A stretch of 64,000 nucleotides of DNA, taken from the NCBI GenBank assembly GCA_019321725.1, contig CM033111.1:3410001-3474000 (forward strand), read 5' to 3'. The translations under genes were made by a program, and so were the position numbers. Positions 12,290 through 23,783 of the stretch are shown here, one piece after another. The notes beneath the pieces are model-generated. The model made no database searches. It was not told the origin of the DNA and saw only the letters and a program-made list of their open reading frames with translations. The DNA comes from Paulownia fortunei (taxonomy: Eukaryota > Streptophyta > Magnoliopsida > Lamiales > Paulowniaceae). Position 1 is the first letter of the stretch. The number at the start of each line of letters is the position of its first letter.

Positions 12290-12890
12290 GGAAATAATTG
12301 CATCACTTGGAATTAGTAATTTTTTTTTTTTATCAATTTTAAAGTTAGAAAGATGAGGCCTACGATGTCTAATTGAAGTGATGAAATAGAGATCCAAATT
12401 TAAAGATGTTGGGTCCGATTTCCATCAGATATATGTGTATTTGTGTACTTCTATAGAGTTTGTCGATAATGGTATTTATAAATTATTGATTATAATTAAT
12501 GATAATTTATTGTTTATTGATGCATAATATTTGATCTCTTCACTCAAAAAAATAAAATAAAAATATGAGCCGAGTTTGCATAGTTGTTCGTTGAGAGAAA
12601 TTGAACGTTATAGCAGCATAAACTTGTGGAAATTAGTAAATTATCTAAAGTTTGTACTATTTGAAGTTAGAAAGGTGAGGCCAATTGGGTTTGAATTTAA
12701 TTGAAGTGGATATTTATCTACTTTTATAGTATTGATGATAATTATAATTATAAATTGTTGATTAATGATTGATAATTTATTGCTAATTTGATGTATGATA
12801 TGCTGATATTTGATCATTTTAATAAAAAAAATTAGAAATATGAATGGACTTTGCACAGCTGCTAGTTGGGAAAAAATTGAATGGGCCAAT
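12290..12890. repeat. Diverged tandem duplication, about 280-300 bp units
   Basis: Two adjacent blocks share the same order of landmarks: ggaattagtaa..., then aagttagaaagatgaggcc or aagttagaaaggtgaggcc, then ctaattgaagtg or ttaattgaagtg, a run of attgatnataatt, tgataatttattg, then gtttgcatag or tttgcacagc and a gagagaaattgaacg-type end. The first copy is roughly 12290-12612 and the second roughly 12620-12890. No coding content is seen. Confidence 0.5.
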
Positions 12891-14648
12891 GACCAGTGCT
12901 GCAATGTCTGATCTAAGTTACAAGTTTTTTATTTTTATTTTTATTTTTATTTATGATGAGGGAAATCATAGCCGCTATTTTTCAAATGCGCATTGGATAA
13001 ATTTTCGACATGATATAATAGTTTATAAATCATACCAACAAGATAAATCGCATTAGGCAAGTCCGGTGCGACAGACTTGATCGAGGAAGTGTTAGGAGGG
13101 GATTCGAATTCGATACATAATACCCCACACAACCCTCATCCATCAACCCGACACCTTACAGGATCAAGCTTATTTTTTCTCGTTTACATAATGGAGTGCG
13201 AACTAATACGAATAATATTATGATTTTCAATCAAATTCATATGTCAACTTTTGCAATTATATTAAACATGAGGACTACTATTATTCCATGACTTGCTTGC
13301 TCCATATAGAGACTAAGAGGCTCTATCTATAGCTGAGCATGACACAAAAGGGTTGAAATTTAAGCCACCCGATTTTGTTCCACATGGACAGATTTCGACG
13401 GATAAGCTGTAATTTTTATAAGAGCAATATTTACTGAGTTCTTGTTGTGAGCCGGCCAATTAGATTACGATTGATCGAAATCAGTAATCATATAATAAAT
13501 ATAATTATTTATATTTTGTAATTGATCACTAATTTTTTTAATGTTTGTTTTGTAATTCTTGTAGAAAGAAGTATGGAAAATCTGATATGATTAATTCTAC
13601 TAAAATTTTATATTCTTTTACTAATAGTTTAAATTGATTTTTTTAAGTATACAGAGTTTGCTGAAAAGTCGGATGAGGAGTTGAGAACTGTCTAAATTAC
13701 AGATTTATAGAGCAAATTAAAAAACTCGGTCTAATTTATTGGCTCGGTTTGAAGCAGCCCAACATTTTTTATGCCGAATAAATATTGGGCCGGGCCGCCG
13801 CTGCAGGCCACAGGCCACATGCTCATAATGGCAAAATGCAATGACAGTTTAGAAACACTCAAAAAGTATAAGAATGTTGATATTTTTGTTAAAATCTAGT
13901 ATTAGCAATAGCATATGCATTACCATGGTTGAAAGCACTACAAATTAGAAAAAAATATGCTTTTTAGTACTATCCAATTAGATGTTTTAATTTGTAAAAA
14001 GACTGGGAGAAAGTTCTAATATTATGTGTGGGGTTGTGTGTGTATATATATTTAGAATAAGAATTAATCGTTATCACTTACCATTTTAGAGCGGTCTTTA
14101 ATTATTATGGTAAATGAGGGAGGTTTTAATCCTATTTAACCTGTTGTTTTGAATATTTTATTTTATTCTACTTTATAAATTATTCAAATTGTGTATATCC
14201 ACAAAAAGAAAGTAAATGTATATACACTCAATTTTGGAACTACAACAGAAAACTCCATGTCTCTAATAAGAAAGAAAATCACAACTCATTTGACCAAAAA
14301 AGCAACAGGTTTTTTTCTGATTTCCAAGCCTGCCCACAGGCCTAAAACCAGACCAAACAGATTATGAGTCCCTGATGAAGGCTGCACCAGAACATTCAAT
14401 GGCATTTTCAAGAACACCTTGATGCCCAAATCAAGAAAATTCGAAGGAACCAAAATAACACTAGAATAGCCCAGTTGACAGGCCAGGTGAAGCAGATGAC
14501 GGCAGGCCTTTTTAATTCATCCATCTTCACAATTAATGGTCCACCTTTTTTAACTCTCATCATCATCACCGCCACCTTCTGTAAATACATGGACCACTTG
14601 TAATCCAACTGTATGTAAGCGTGCATGTAAGTACAAATGTTTGTTTGT

Positions 14649-14683
14649 GTATGTATGTATGTATGTGTGTGTGTGTGTGTGTG
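14649..14683. repeat. (GTAT)n(GT)n microsatellite
   Basis: About four GTAT units followed by about nine GT units. Confidence 0.9.
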
Positions 14684-15991
14684 CAGAGTGTAAGTACAGA
14701 GATATATATATATTGCCAAAGGAAAACTACAGGCTGTTGGTTCTATTGCCTTTGCTCTTTCGTTTTAAATGCATTTAAAACGCAGCTACCATCGCAGACG
14801 GAGCTAGGGGCGAGCAGCAGCAGCCGCCCTCTCAATAGCATAAATTTTTTAAATTAGTATCCCCACAGTATTCAATTTCTCGCTCATTCCTGACTACCAT
14901 GCCTAGAAATAACAGCATACGGAAGAAAGATTATTGTGCCAAAGCTTAAAAGTAGTTTTCTTGTAGTCCCAGAAAAAGCATAGCCACAACCTTAAATGCA
15001 GATGAGTAATTGGCATGTTTTGCAAGAAAAAAATGTGGGGAAGTAAAAAGGTAATTTGTGATTCTATGGTTTTGGTAACATTATTCTTACTGTAATTTCC
15101 CTACTCTTATCTGGTTTGAGTACAGATTTAGAAAGCAAATTACTGCATGTTAAAAAGAACTTATCAGCAGCAAGAAACAACTTCATAGTACCCCATAGCA
15201 TGGAAAGGATACCGTCTAATTGTTTCAAATTTTCTACTGTGCTCTGATTCCTTCAATTTTGACTTGTTAAATAGGTCTAAATACAGATGGATATTTTTAA
15301 ATTTTTGAAATTACATCAACATCTCGCGACGTTGATGTCCATACAAAAATCCTGACGATTTTTATACTCTTTTGTAATTTTATTAAAAAATTACACAAAT
15401 CTTCCTTGGATGTTTGTATAAATTACACAACTTTCCTTGAATTTAGTCAAATTACAATTAGATATATGCAGTTTGTCTAAGAAAATCATAAATTATTCAA
15501 ACTATATAAACCATCAATACCTCAACACTAATCCCCTCACACCAATAATAAAAATCTCAACTCAGAAATTTCACAAGAAAACTCTTATGATTATACCAAA
15601 GAGATTGCTATGTTGGTCGTTCTTTCTATTTTAATTTTTTCCCATCAAAATGAGACTTTTAAAACTCTAATTTCTAGAAGCACAGAAAGTAATACAAGTT
15701 TTCTGTTTTGAATTCAATAAGAAGATTAACTTCATTAGAATGTAATATTTTATATATAAAGAAAAAAAAATGAGATGAATTCCATCGAAACTAGAAATGG
15801 TCATAGCTACCTCATGAAGCAAATCATAATATGGGGAAACAGTTGAAAATTATAACCATCAATAGCTCAACCAGAAAAACTGCCCCCTTAACACCACATA
15901 CTGAGATGAATTGGAATCAATAATCATGATTCCAATTCCCATCACCCAACTTTGGCTTGGAATCAAGATGGGTCTCATATTTCATGACTTC

Positions 15992-18142
15992 CTACTGACA
16001 TTGTTTTACCCCAAATGGCACATAACTTGTTGGCATCAATCCAATAGGATAGCAAAGATTTGGATTATCCCAAGCCCCAAAACGCCTCCCCATTTTCCCA
16101 TAAAACCATTCAGAGAATTTAAGCTCTCCTGTCAGATTGTTACCATGAAGGTACAATGCACCAACATTAGGCAAACTTGCAAGATTTGGGGGGATTTTCC
16201 CCGTGAGCTTGTTATCATTGAGGCCCAGAAATCTTAAACCCTTCAACCCTGCAATGGACTCTGGAATCCCACCTGTCAGGCTCATATTGGACAGGTCTAA
16301 TGCAGCCAGGCCCCTCAGATTTTGCCATTCAAGACTCATTAGGTCACCACCAGTGGGATTGTTTGAAAGGACTAATTCTTCCAAGGAACACAGATTTTGA
16401 AGTGATTTGGTCAATCCACCTGAAAACCTGTTGTTTCTGAGGTCCAAAAGTGTTAGGTTCTTTAGATTCCCAAGCTCTTCAGGGATTTTTCCTTCCAATT
16501 GGTTGTAGCTTATATCAAGCTTCAAGAGTGAAGTCAAGCCTCCAAAAGTCAAAGGCAAGGGACCAGATAGTGAATTTCTACTCATATCAAGAATCAAAAG
16601 GCGATTCAGCCCTCCAAAATTTTCTGGGATTCTGCCTGTGAATGAGTTTCCAGCAAGATTTAGCCGCTTCAAGTTGAGCAAGTTGCCTATACATGCCTGT
16701 AACTCACCTGTTAGTCCATTTTCCACTAGCACTAATGACTCGAGATTTTTGAGCTCCCCGAAAATAACTGGAATTTGTCCTGTTAGACCAGGATTTGATC
16801 GGAACTCTAGTGACTCTAAACTTGCTGCAAGAACTTCCCAATTCTGAGTAGGAATTGAAATGGGATAACGTCGAGGTTCAGCAAAGCAATTGGAGAATGA
16901 AAGAGATTTCAGGTGCCTTAATGCAAAGAAATGGGGGCTAAACACAGCATTTTGGGCACAACTGAGGGAGTTATCATGAACAGGTCCAATACTTAACTCT
17001 GTTACATACCAAAAGCCATCAAATAGATCACAGGAAACACCCTGTCAAAGAACCAAAATTTGCAGATAATTATCAGTAAATCTGAAACTACAACTGGACC
17101 TTATAGTTAATGTAGTACAAAACATAATGAAAATTTTATGATCTGGTTGCTAGAATTATAGTAACAAAAATTAATAGAAGGAAGATTTGAGAACTCTTTT
17201 GACTAACTCAAGCAACCCCCATGAAAAGACAAGTAGGAGTACACAAGTACACCATAATGGAAAGTTAAAATAAAATAAATGTGCAGATAGAAGTTGTTGT
17301 GCCCTAAAGTATATATGAAAAGTCATATATATGAAAAAAGTCGCTATATTGCAATATATGTTGTTCTCATACTTTGCATTTTCTTGTTCTTGGTTCAGAC
17401 TTTTGACATACAGTAAATCACACAAAAGAGTCTGTGCACTTGTTCTAACTGAAAATGGAGAGGAACATGGGCAAACCAAAGATTTGTTTCTGTATTGACA
17501 CAATGCTTCATTGAGAATTAAGCTAGAAAAAGCCAATGGAATCTCAGCAATTTGAGAAGCTATGTAAAGTGAGCATACCAAAACATAAGAAACGACAAAA
17601 TTATGATTAAGTAGTTATCCTTCCTTTTTACACCTTGATAGACTACATCAGTCAAAAAAACAAAAAGAAAAACCAGATAATGCCTAAAGAGTAAAGATTC
17701 TGCCTTTTTTAACTGGTAATTTCCTAATTCTGATTTGACTTTCCTAAAAACTGCTTGAAAATCTTTTAAAAGTTCGATTCCACTTGTCACTGAAAGAATC
17801 TTGAGAGCAAGAAAGCAGAGAAACATTTGTCAAATACTCACACATTTTTCAGTCCTGAGAAAAATAAAAAGAGAAACTGACTTTACAAGGATTTATATTA
17901 CAAAAACAACTACAGAGTGGAAATTATATCACCTGAATAGGAGTCCAACCACAAGGATCTGGATAAAGATCTGAACCATTCCACCATTTGCCCACAAAAG
18001 CTTGAATAGCAGAATACAGAGCCTCTAGCTCTGCTCTCTTCATTGGAGCTGCCACACTCTCATCTTCTCCATTGCACCATACACTCGAACAGAGTATGAA
18101 GAGAACCAAAATGGAAAACCTCAAAGATTTTAGCTTTTTCAT
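15992..18142 (-). CDS. Secreted leucine-rich-repeat protein, Piriformospora indica-insensitive 2 (PII-2)-like, 419 aa
   Basis: Two coding exons, 18142-17933 (70 codons) and 17041-15992, are joined in phase 0. The donor is CAG|gtgata and the acceptor is gacag|GGTG; the intron is 891 bp. The product has a signal peptide (residues 1-23, hydrophobic ILVLFILCSS). Next is a conserved N-terminal block with WWNGSDLYPDPCGWTPIQGV, characteristic of PII-2/receptor-like-protein relatives. After it come about ten plant-type LRRs (roughly residues 125-390) of the pattern LxxLxLxxNxLTGxIP. The protein ends VPFGVKQCQ with no transmembrane segment or kinase, so it is probably apoplastic or membrane-associated. 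Arabidopsis PII-2 is required for growth promotion by the root endophyte Piriformospora indica; the molecular ligand is not established. The frame is open throughout and the gene looks functional. Confidence 0.92.
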
Positions 18143-18262
18143 GACTTTGTTCTAAGCCCAAAAAAGTCTTTGAACCCCGGCAGAAAAAAAACTTTCAAGC
18201 AGAGTTCATAACCAGGAGGACAACAGAACACTGTAAATGAACAGCTTCACTAAGACAGCTTT

Positions 18263-18270
18263 CTTTTATA
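18263..18270 (-). promoter_or_regulatory. TATA box of the LRR gene
   Basis: TATAAAAG on the minus strand within gatataaaag, about 120 bases upstream of the ATG at 18142. Called from consensus and spacing. Confidence 0.45.
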
Positions 18271-18900
18271 TCTTCAAATCAAAACTACCCTATTTAATTA
18301 CATACATTAGATGAAAAATCACCAAGAATGTAGAGATTAGTGAGAGAATATTCCAATGTAAAAGGTATATTAACACTTCCTCGCTCACTTATCCTCTCAG
18401 ATAACTTCATGCTTTTACTTAAAAAGAAGAATACTAAGGAATGAAAAATCAAAAATGGGACCTGAAGATTGACATACAAGCTGAAAGGCTCTATCTTGCT
18501 GGTGTTTATAGCAAGGCTAAGGTAGTAAATGAAGGTTTGGAGAGAAAGAGGTAGCAGAATGCACAAGTCTAGGGTGTCTTTGCAGCTAAAAAGTTCGGAG
18601 CACTCTTCTCAATGCACAAAACAGAAAAGCATTTTAACGTAATGTCAATAACAAGATCATAACAATGGAAACTGATGAAGAAATGTAGCTGAGTCCTCTA
18701 CAAAAGGACTCTATTGTTAAAAGGGCTCTATGATTTCCCTTTAAGAAAGAAGTTCGATTGTGATTGACGATGAATCAAAATATCATACTAGGTAAAATTA
18801 CAAGTGGATGGTTTTAATGTTATTGCAATTGGGAACTTTTTTTGTGGTTGGATTTGTGTAGGCTTCTGATTAAAGTTTTAGTAGGGTTATGGGGATAGTG

Positions 18901-18942
18901 GGTTGGTGGGGGTGGGGGGGAGGGGGAGGGGGGCGTGGGGGA
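18901..18942 (+). other. G-run cluster with G-quadruplex potential
   Basis: At least five runs of four or more G on the plus strand, separated by 1-3 bases. It lies about 0.75 kb upstream of the LRR gene start. The potential is read from the sequence only. Confidence 0.55.
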
Positions 18943-20869
18943 CCATTTTGCATGGCAAAGTGGAGATGGGCATGTAAATGCATGCAAGACAAATGCAGTT
19001 TTTGTCTCCGAGTGGCTAGTTCTCACTTCTCCCCCTTTGAGCTGTTGGGTTTAAAACAGATTGCTGTAGTGGAAAGGACAGAGTTGCGTCGGGAGACTTT
19101 GAAATTTGGACAACTTTTCTGGCTAATAATGGGATTCAATTAATTCACCTAGACCCTAAGACTAGGGCAAAATTCTTCCATGGACTGAGTTTGCATGGAT
19201 CTGTGGCTGTGATGGTGGCATATCATGTACTTCGATAAAGTGATACCATTACAGTTATAGGGTTCATGAGAGTGATACAGAAAATTATTATTTCTTCTAA
19301 GTACATTTAATTGTTTATCAAAAGTAAAAAGGTTTGTCAAATGTCAAGTAATAATAATTGTTGAATCAAAAATTTTAACACACGATATTTTTTAGACAAA
19401 CAATGAGATAATGTTATATTTATAATAGAATTCATAATATTTTGATATGACATAATTATCATTGTTTAATGTATAATACATTGTGATAAAATTGTAGGGA
19501 CTAAGGTGTGGATTCCAATTCAATATAAATTTCAACAAAAATAATATTTTTAAGACAGGGTGGAGCCAAAATAATTTGGCCGTGGGTTAATGAGTGGTTT
19601 ATATCAGCCACTGCTAGTATATACGATGCAAACTACTAATTTCTTAATACATCAAATTTTAATGTGTTTCTTGTGTGTTTTTCAAGGGGCATGCTTCTTG
19701 TATAATTCTTATATAGTTTCAATATTAAAAGAAATTACGACACACGCATACAGGCGAATTCTTCCTAATGACCCACAGGAATTCAGGTGGCCCTACGGCC
19801 CTGATTCCATGGTGCATAATTAAGCTCATTTTGCTACAAATATTTTACTATATGTGATGTCCAAGAACTCATTAAGACATTTTAAACACTTTACAAGATG
19901 TTTTACAAGAAAACTTAATACAAGTTTTAAACATAAGATACTACAACCTTTTAAAATTCTTTCAAAATAGATGGAAAGGAGAACTTGATTGGATTTAAGT
20001 TGGATTTGTTCAAACCCGAGATTTAGTATATTTTAAAATTTTAAAGAATTTAGACATTTTTTGAATACAGACTTAACAGACAGACCTATTATATAATTTA
20101 AAAAATATTAAAAAATTATAATTTTTAAAAATAATATTATTAAATTTTTTAAAAAAAATCTAAAAAAATATCATATAAATATATATAATAATTTTTTTAT
20201 AAAAAATAAAAAATATATTATGTTTGAAAATGAAAAATCCAGAATCTAACTCAAATGCGTTTTTACTGTTAAAATCTATCCCAAACAAGAGTTTGAGGCT
20301 GGTTTGAGTTTATATCTGTCTCATTACCATCACTAAGGAGAATTGAGTTTATTATTATGACTTTTCTACAACTTTAAGTTTGATGGAGTAAATTATCTAC
20401 TAATATTTTCAAGATAAATCTAGATTTAGCATGCTCCACTTTGTTAAACACCCTCTTATTTTTGCACTTTCAATATTTTGATACTTATATATAGGGTGTG
20501 TGTGTTTGTGTTTATTTACAGCTTTTTGCGACGCTTGTCTCATGTTGCACCCATATTTGCTCTCTTGTGACATTTTTTTATTTAATTAATTCTGGCAATT
20601 GCTATCTTCTAAGTTCTAATTTATTTTTAAGGAAAATGACATTAATCCAATTTGTAAACAGAATGATGAAAAATGCGATAAATAGTTTCACAAACTCATT
20701 CTCAAATACTTTCAACTCTAGGTGTCTCTAAATAAATTACACAATATGCAATGTTGTGTAAGTACATTTTTTCCTTTCATCTTCTAACAAAGTCTCAAGT
20801 AATGGAATAGGATATATAAATAGTTTAATCTCCAACACTTTCAACATCAAAAATATCTCAAAATATGTT

Positions 20870-20873
<4 letters not shown>

Positions 20874-20908
<35 letters not shown>
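20874..20908. repeat. (TG)n microsatellite
   Basis: About 17 uninterrupted TG units. Confidence 0.92.
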
Positions 20909-20911
<3 letters not shown>

Positions 20912-21436
20912 GTATACAAGTGTGTGACACAAAAAACACACACAGGTACCCACACTATGTGAGTACTACAGTACTTTAGAGGGGGACCAAAAAAGATAAT
21001 GGTGCATAATGGGGGTACTTATGAAGGTTGGGAGCTTTAGTATAGTTAGGAGTTAGGACCACCAATCTGAGCTTTGGAGATATGGCAGAAGGCCTAAGCC
21101 CACTCTATATTTTCTTGCCAGACCTAACAATATGAACAGTCATTTTCTCTGCTTAATCTCATTATAAAGTGGGGATAGAGTTGGGATCCATGGGTCAGGT
21201 TTCTATTCGTTTCGGTACGATTTTTCTGAATCTCATTCAATGAGATAAAAATGGACTTAATATCAATTGTTTTATTAAGCATGTTCTAATCTGGATATTT
21301 GTTACAATGTTTGCAATCAATAGGCAGCATCAATCACATGCATGGAAAGATAATTTAGCCCAATACACGATAATTAAAGACCTTAAGAATTACTAAAGTA
21401 AGTTATGGATTTTGAAATGCAAAAAAAAAAAAAACC

Positions 21437-21458
21437 AATATATATATATATATATATA
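21437..21458. repeat. (AT)n microsatellite
   Basis: About 11 AT units, preceded by a 14-base A run. Confidence 0.85.
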
Positions 21459-21838
21459 CATATAGTTGTTCATATGCTCCGGCTTTCTAGTGAGTAGTAT
21501 CTACTATATGACTATTTTTTATTTTTTTCTTTTAACAAAAACGACATCACTTTAATTGCATTAATGTCAAAGAAATAAGAGTCTATTATTTATATCATGT
21601 GCAAAACAATAGGTACAGTTCATGGCCATTAAAGTAGCCTCAATGCTGAAGTAGACGGGGAACCTAACTACACAACTACTTATACTGAAGTTTCTAAAGG
21701 AAAAGGTGGCCCCTGACATTTGAGAATCCTAGACTTTCCTACCGATAAAACAGATGGACTTCTAATCTTTTCATACACTGAAACAAGGAAAATAGAAGTG
21801 GCGGCTCCCATTTGGCAAACCACAAGATGAGCAAAGTA

Positions 21839-22072
21839 TCAAGATGTGAAGAATGTCCAAAGCTTTCTAGCTATCGATACTTCACCGGGATGCTCATCTC
21901 CATTGTCATCGTATTCATTGCCATCCTCTTCTTCATTGCCATGCAATGTGCTGTCTTGCCCATGCTCATCACAGTACTCTGGAGTACCATTCACCTCCTC
22001 TCTCAAGTCCATGTTCTCTGTTGACTTCACAGCATCAGCATTTCCAGCAATGTCGGCTGCTGATGTCTGAAA
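21839..22072 (-). pseudogene. CRWN-like last exon (conserved acidic C-terminus)
   Basis: The frame is open for 77 residues after the acceptor aatacag|TTTCAG. It contains [15 protein letters not shown], an acidic stretch, then [17 protein letters not shown] and a stop. This is the diagnostic CRWN/NMCP1 C-terminal motif, so the 3' end of the locus is well preserved. Confidence 0.9.
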
Positions 22073-22165
22073 CTGTATTGCACCAAGCAACAATTAAAGC
22101 AAATAATTACTGGAGTCAGAATCACGCAGCAACTACAGCACAATGTCTAGGATCAAAGAATTTAC

Positions 22166-22370
22166 CTTGACTACTCTATTACTTGAGACCATTTGAGTTT
22201 GTACATTTTTATGTGATGTGACCTGCACTAATGTCATTATATTGTCATTCTCACTGGCAACTTCCACCGGAGGTGCAGAAGTCATTTCATCATATCGTGA
22301 TACAGTGGCATCACCAACTTTATTCGTTTTCCTCTCACTTTCAGTTGAAGCAGCTATGGCTTTTCCACCA
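22166..22370 (-). pseudogene. CRWN-like penultimate exon
   Basis: The acceptor is tttgttcag|TGGTGG and the donor GTCAAG|gtaaat. The frame encodes GGKAIAAS and then a Ser/Thr/Val-rich stretch ending in SSNRVVK, matching the loosely conserved tail between the YNLRRHK block and the C-terminal motif of CRWN proteins. Confidence 0.75.
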
Positions 22371-23081
22371 CTGAACAAATAACAGAGAAAATAAATGACT
22401 TGTTTTATTACTAATGTCAAATGTACAAAATAAAAGGCCCAAATTATGCTTCTATCTGGTTCAACGTGGTTGTTTTACAGGATTCAGTGTACTTTCAAAA
22501 AGAAGATCTGAAATGTAACAGAAACTAGATACTCATCCAAAAAGAAAGCCTTTTATATTAGGAGTTTGAAAGGCCACAAAATTAACAAAATCCTTTAATA
22601 TTTCTGGATGAAAATCCCCGAGCGAACCACATTCACATGAACCCAATGGCATCAACTTCCTGAAATCTAGATTTTTACAACACTTTCAGGAAACGCAGCT
22701 GAAACGTAATATAAGTAAAAAAATTCTCTCGCCAATAAGTAAAGTGACTTGTGTTTGCAAGTGCGGAAATATTCAGAGGCACCGAAAAATGACTTTAAAT
22801 TTTTTTTTTTAAAAGATTGTTAGATGCTACAGGGATCTGTGTTATTTGAAAAATATCTATCTTAGAAACGAAGTTCAGTTGTTCAAAAACATATGAATTC
22901 ATAGCTGCATTATATGGAATAGGAAGGACAGTGTAACAATAGTTCCAATTATTAAGTGATCAAGCATGATTTGTTGTTTTGGTCAGCTCACTCTGAACCT
23001 TAACAAACCAGCATCAGCTAAATCATACTGAAACATGTCACAATTGTCGTGGAAGATTATAAAGGGAAACTACAGACTTAC

Positions 23082-23754
23082 GTCTTATGTCGTCGAAGAT
23101 TATAACACGGCTCCCCAGTATTTGGTACAGCTGGACCACCTGTTTGGTGCCTCTTCCTGTGGCCACCTGCCGTGACACTTTCAGAGCGTCCCTCACTCTC
23201 ATCAGCATCATCACTCCCCCTGTCATTCTAGAAGATTGTGGGTGATTTCGCTATCTTGGAATGGTACTAACTGCTTTTCCAGCAAGGCTGGAATCTCCTC
23301 GACTTTCCTCAATTACAGGAGAATCCTTCTGCTGCTCCTCATCCGGCTTCGAGTCTCCATATTTCCTCCTCAGGAAAACTTCAGCACCTTCAACCACTGC
23401 CTTAACAGAACGTGTTCTGTCGATACCATCCCTGGGTTTTCTACTAGATTTACGTCAACAGTTTCTCAACTCTGATTGTTGGGAATCATGCAAAACTTCT
23501 TGCACTTCAGAATCTCCTTCAGGAGTATCTTCCAATCGTGCTACTGTATCGACTGACATGCTGGGTTCTTCAACATTTTCAGCAACATTGACCTGTGAAT
23601 TGGGCAAAGGTTGGTCCAACTTTTGAGAAGTCAGATGTTGAACATTCATATTGGGAGACAGGTTGAAGATCCTTGGAGTGCATTTCTGAAGAAGCCAAGA
23701 TATACGACCACCAGATTCCAATGATTTTGGACCAGTCTCACCAGGAGTTTTCAT
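23082..23754 (-). pseudogene. CRWN-like tail exon with [10 protein letters not shown] and YNLRRHKT motifs, carrying an in-frame TGA
   Basis: Reading on the minus strand gives GGRISWLLQKC, IFNLSPNM, DSQQSELRNC, then TGA at 23455-23457. It continues in the same frame as [20 protein letters not shown], then [14 protein letters not shown]. Another frame is needed for [12 protein letters not shown] and CYNLRRHKT before the donor AAGAC|gtaagt. All of these are recognised CRWN tail motifs, so the exon carries one nonsense codon and at least one frame change. Confidence 0.85.
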
Positions 23755-23783
23755 AATATTCGCTCGGTAGGAAGCAATTTTTC

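Larger units (their letters stand above)
10626..15991. other. Intergenic region between the IDA-like and LRR genes, 5.4 kb
   Basis: It contains the IDA-like promoter (TATA box, G-box), a diverged tandem duplication around 12290-12890, a microsatellite at 14649-14683 and a small inverted repeat near 15316. Short frames such as 11283-11516, 14408-14719 and 15437-15634 lack any recognisable domain and overlap low-complexity DNA. No gene is supported. Confidence 0.5.
18143..21838. other. Intergenic region between the LRR gene and the CRWN-like locus
   Basis: LRR-gene promoter side, a G-run cluster (18901-18942), AT-rich DNA around 20000-20250, a long (TG)n tract (20874-20908) and an (AT)n tract (21437-21458). 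The open frames at 18820-19143, 19590-19823 and 20498-20731 are low-complexity or unsupported. No gene is recognised. Confidence 0.5.

Noticed and set aside
13060..13150. Possible SINE or tRNA-like element (ggattcgaattcg resembling a B box)
   Set aside because: No A box at the right spacing, no poly-A end and no visible target duplication.
14408..14719. 103-codon minus-strand frame
   Set aside because: Mostly translation of the GTAT/GT microsatellite and flank.
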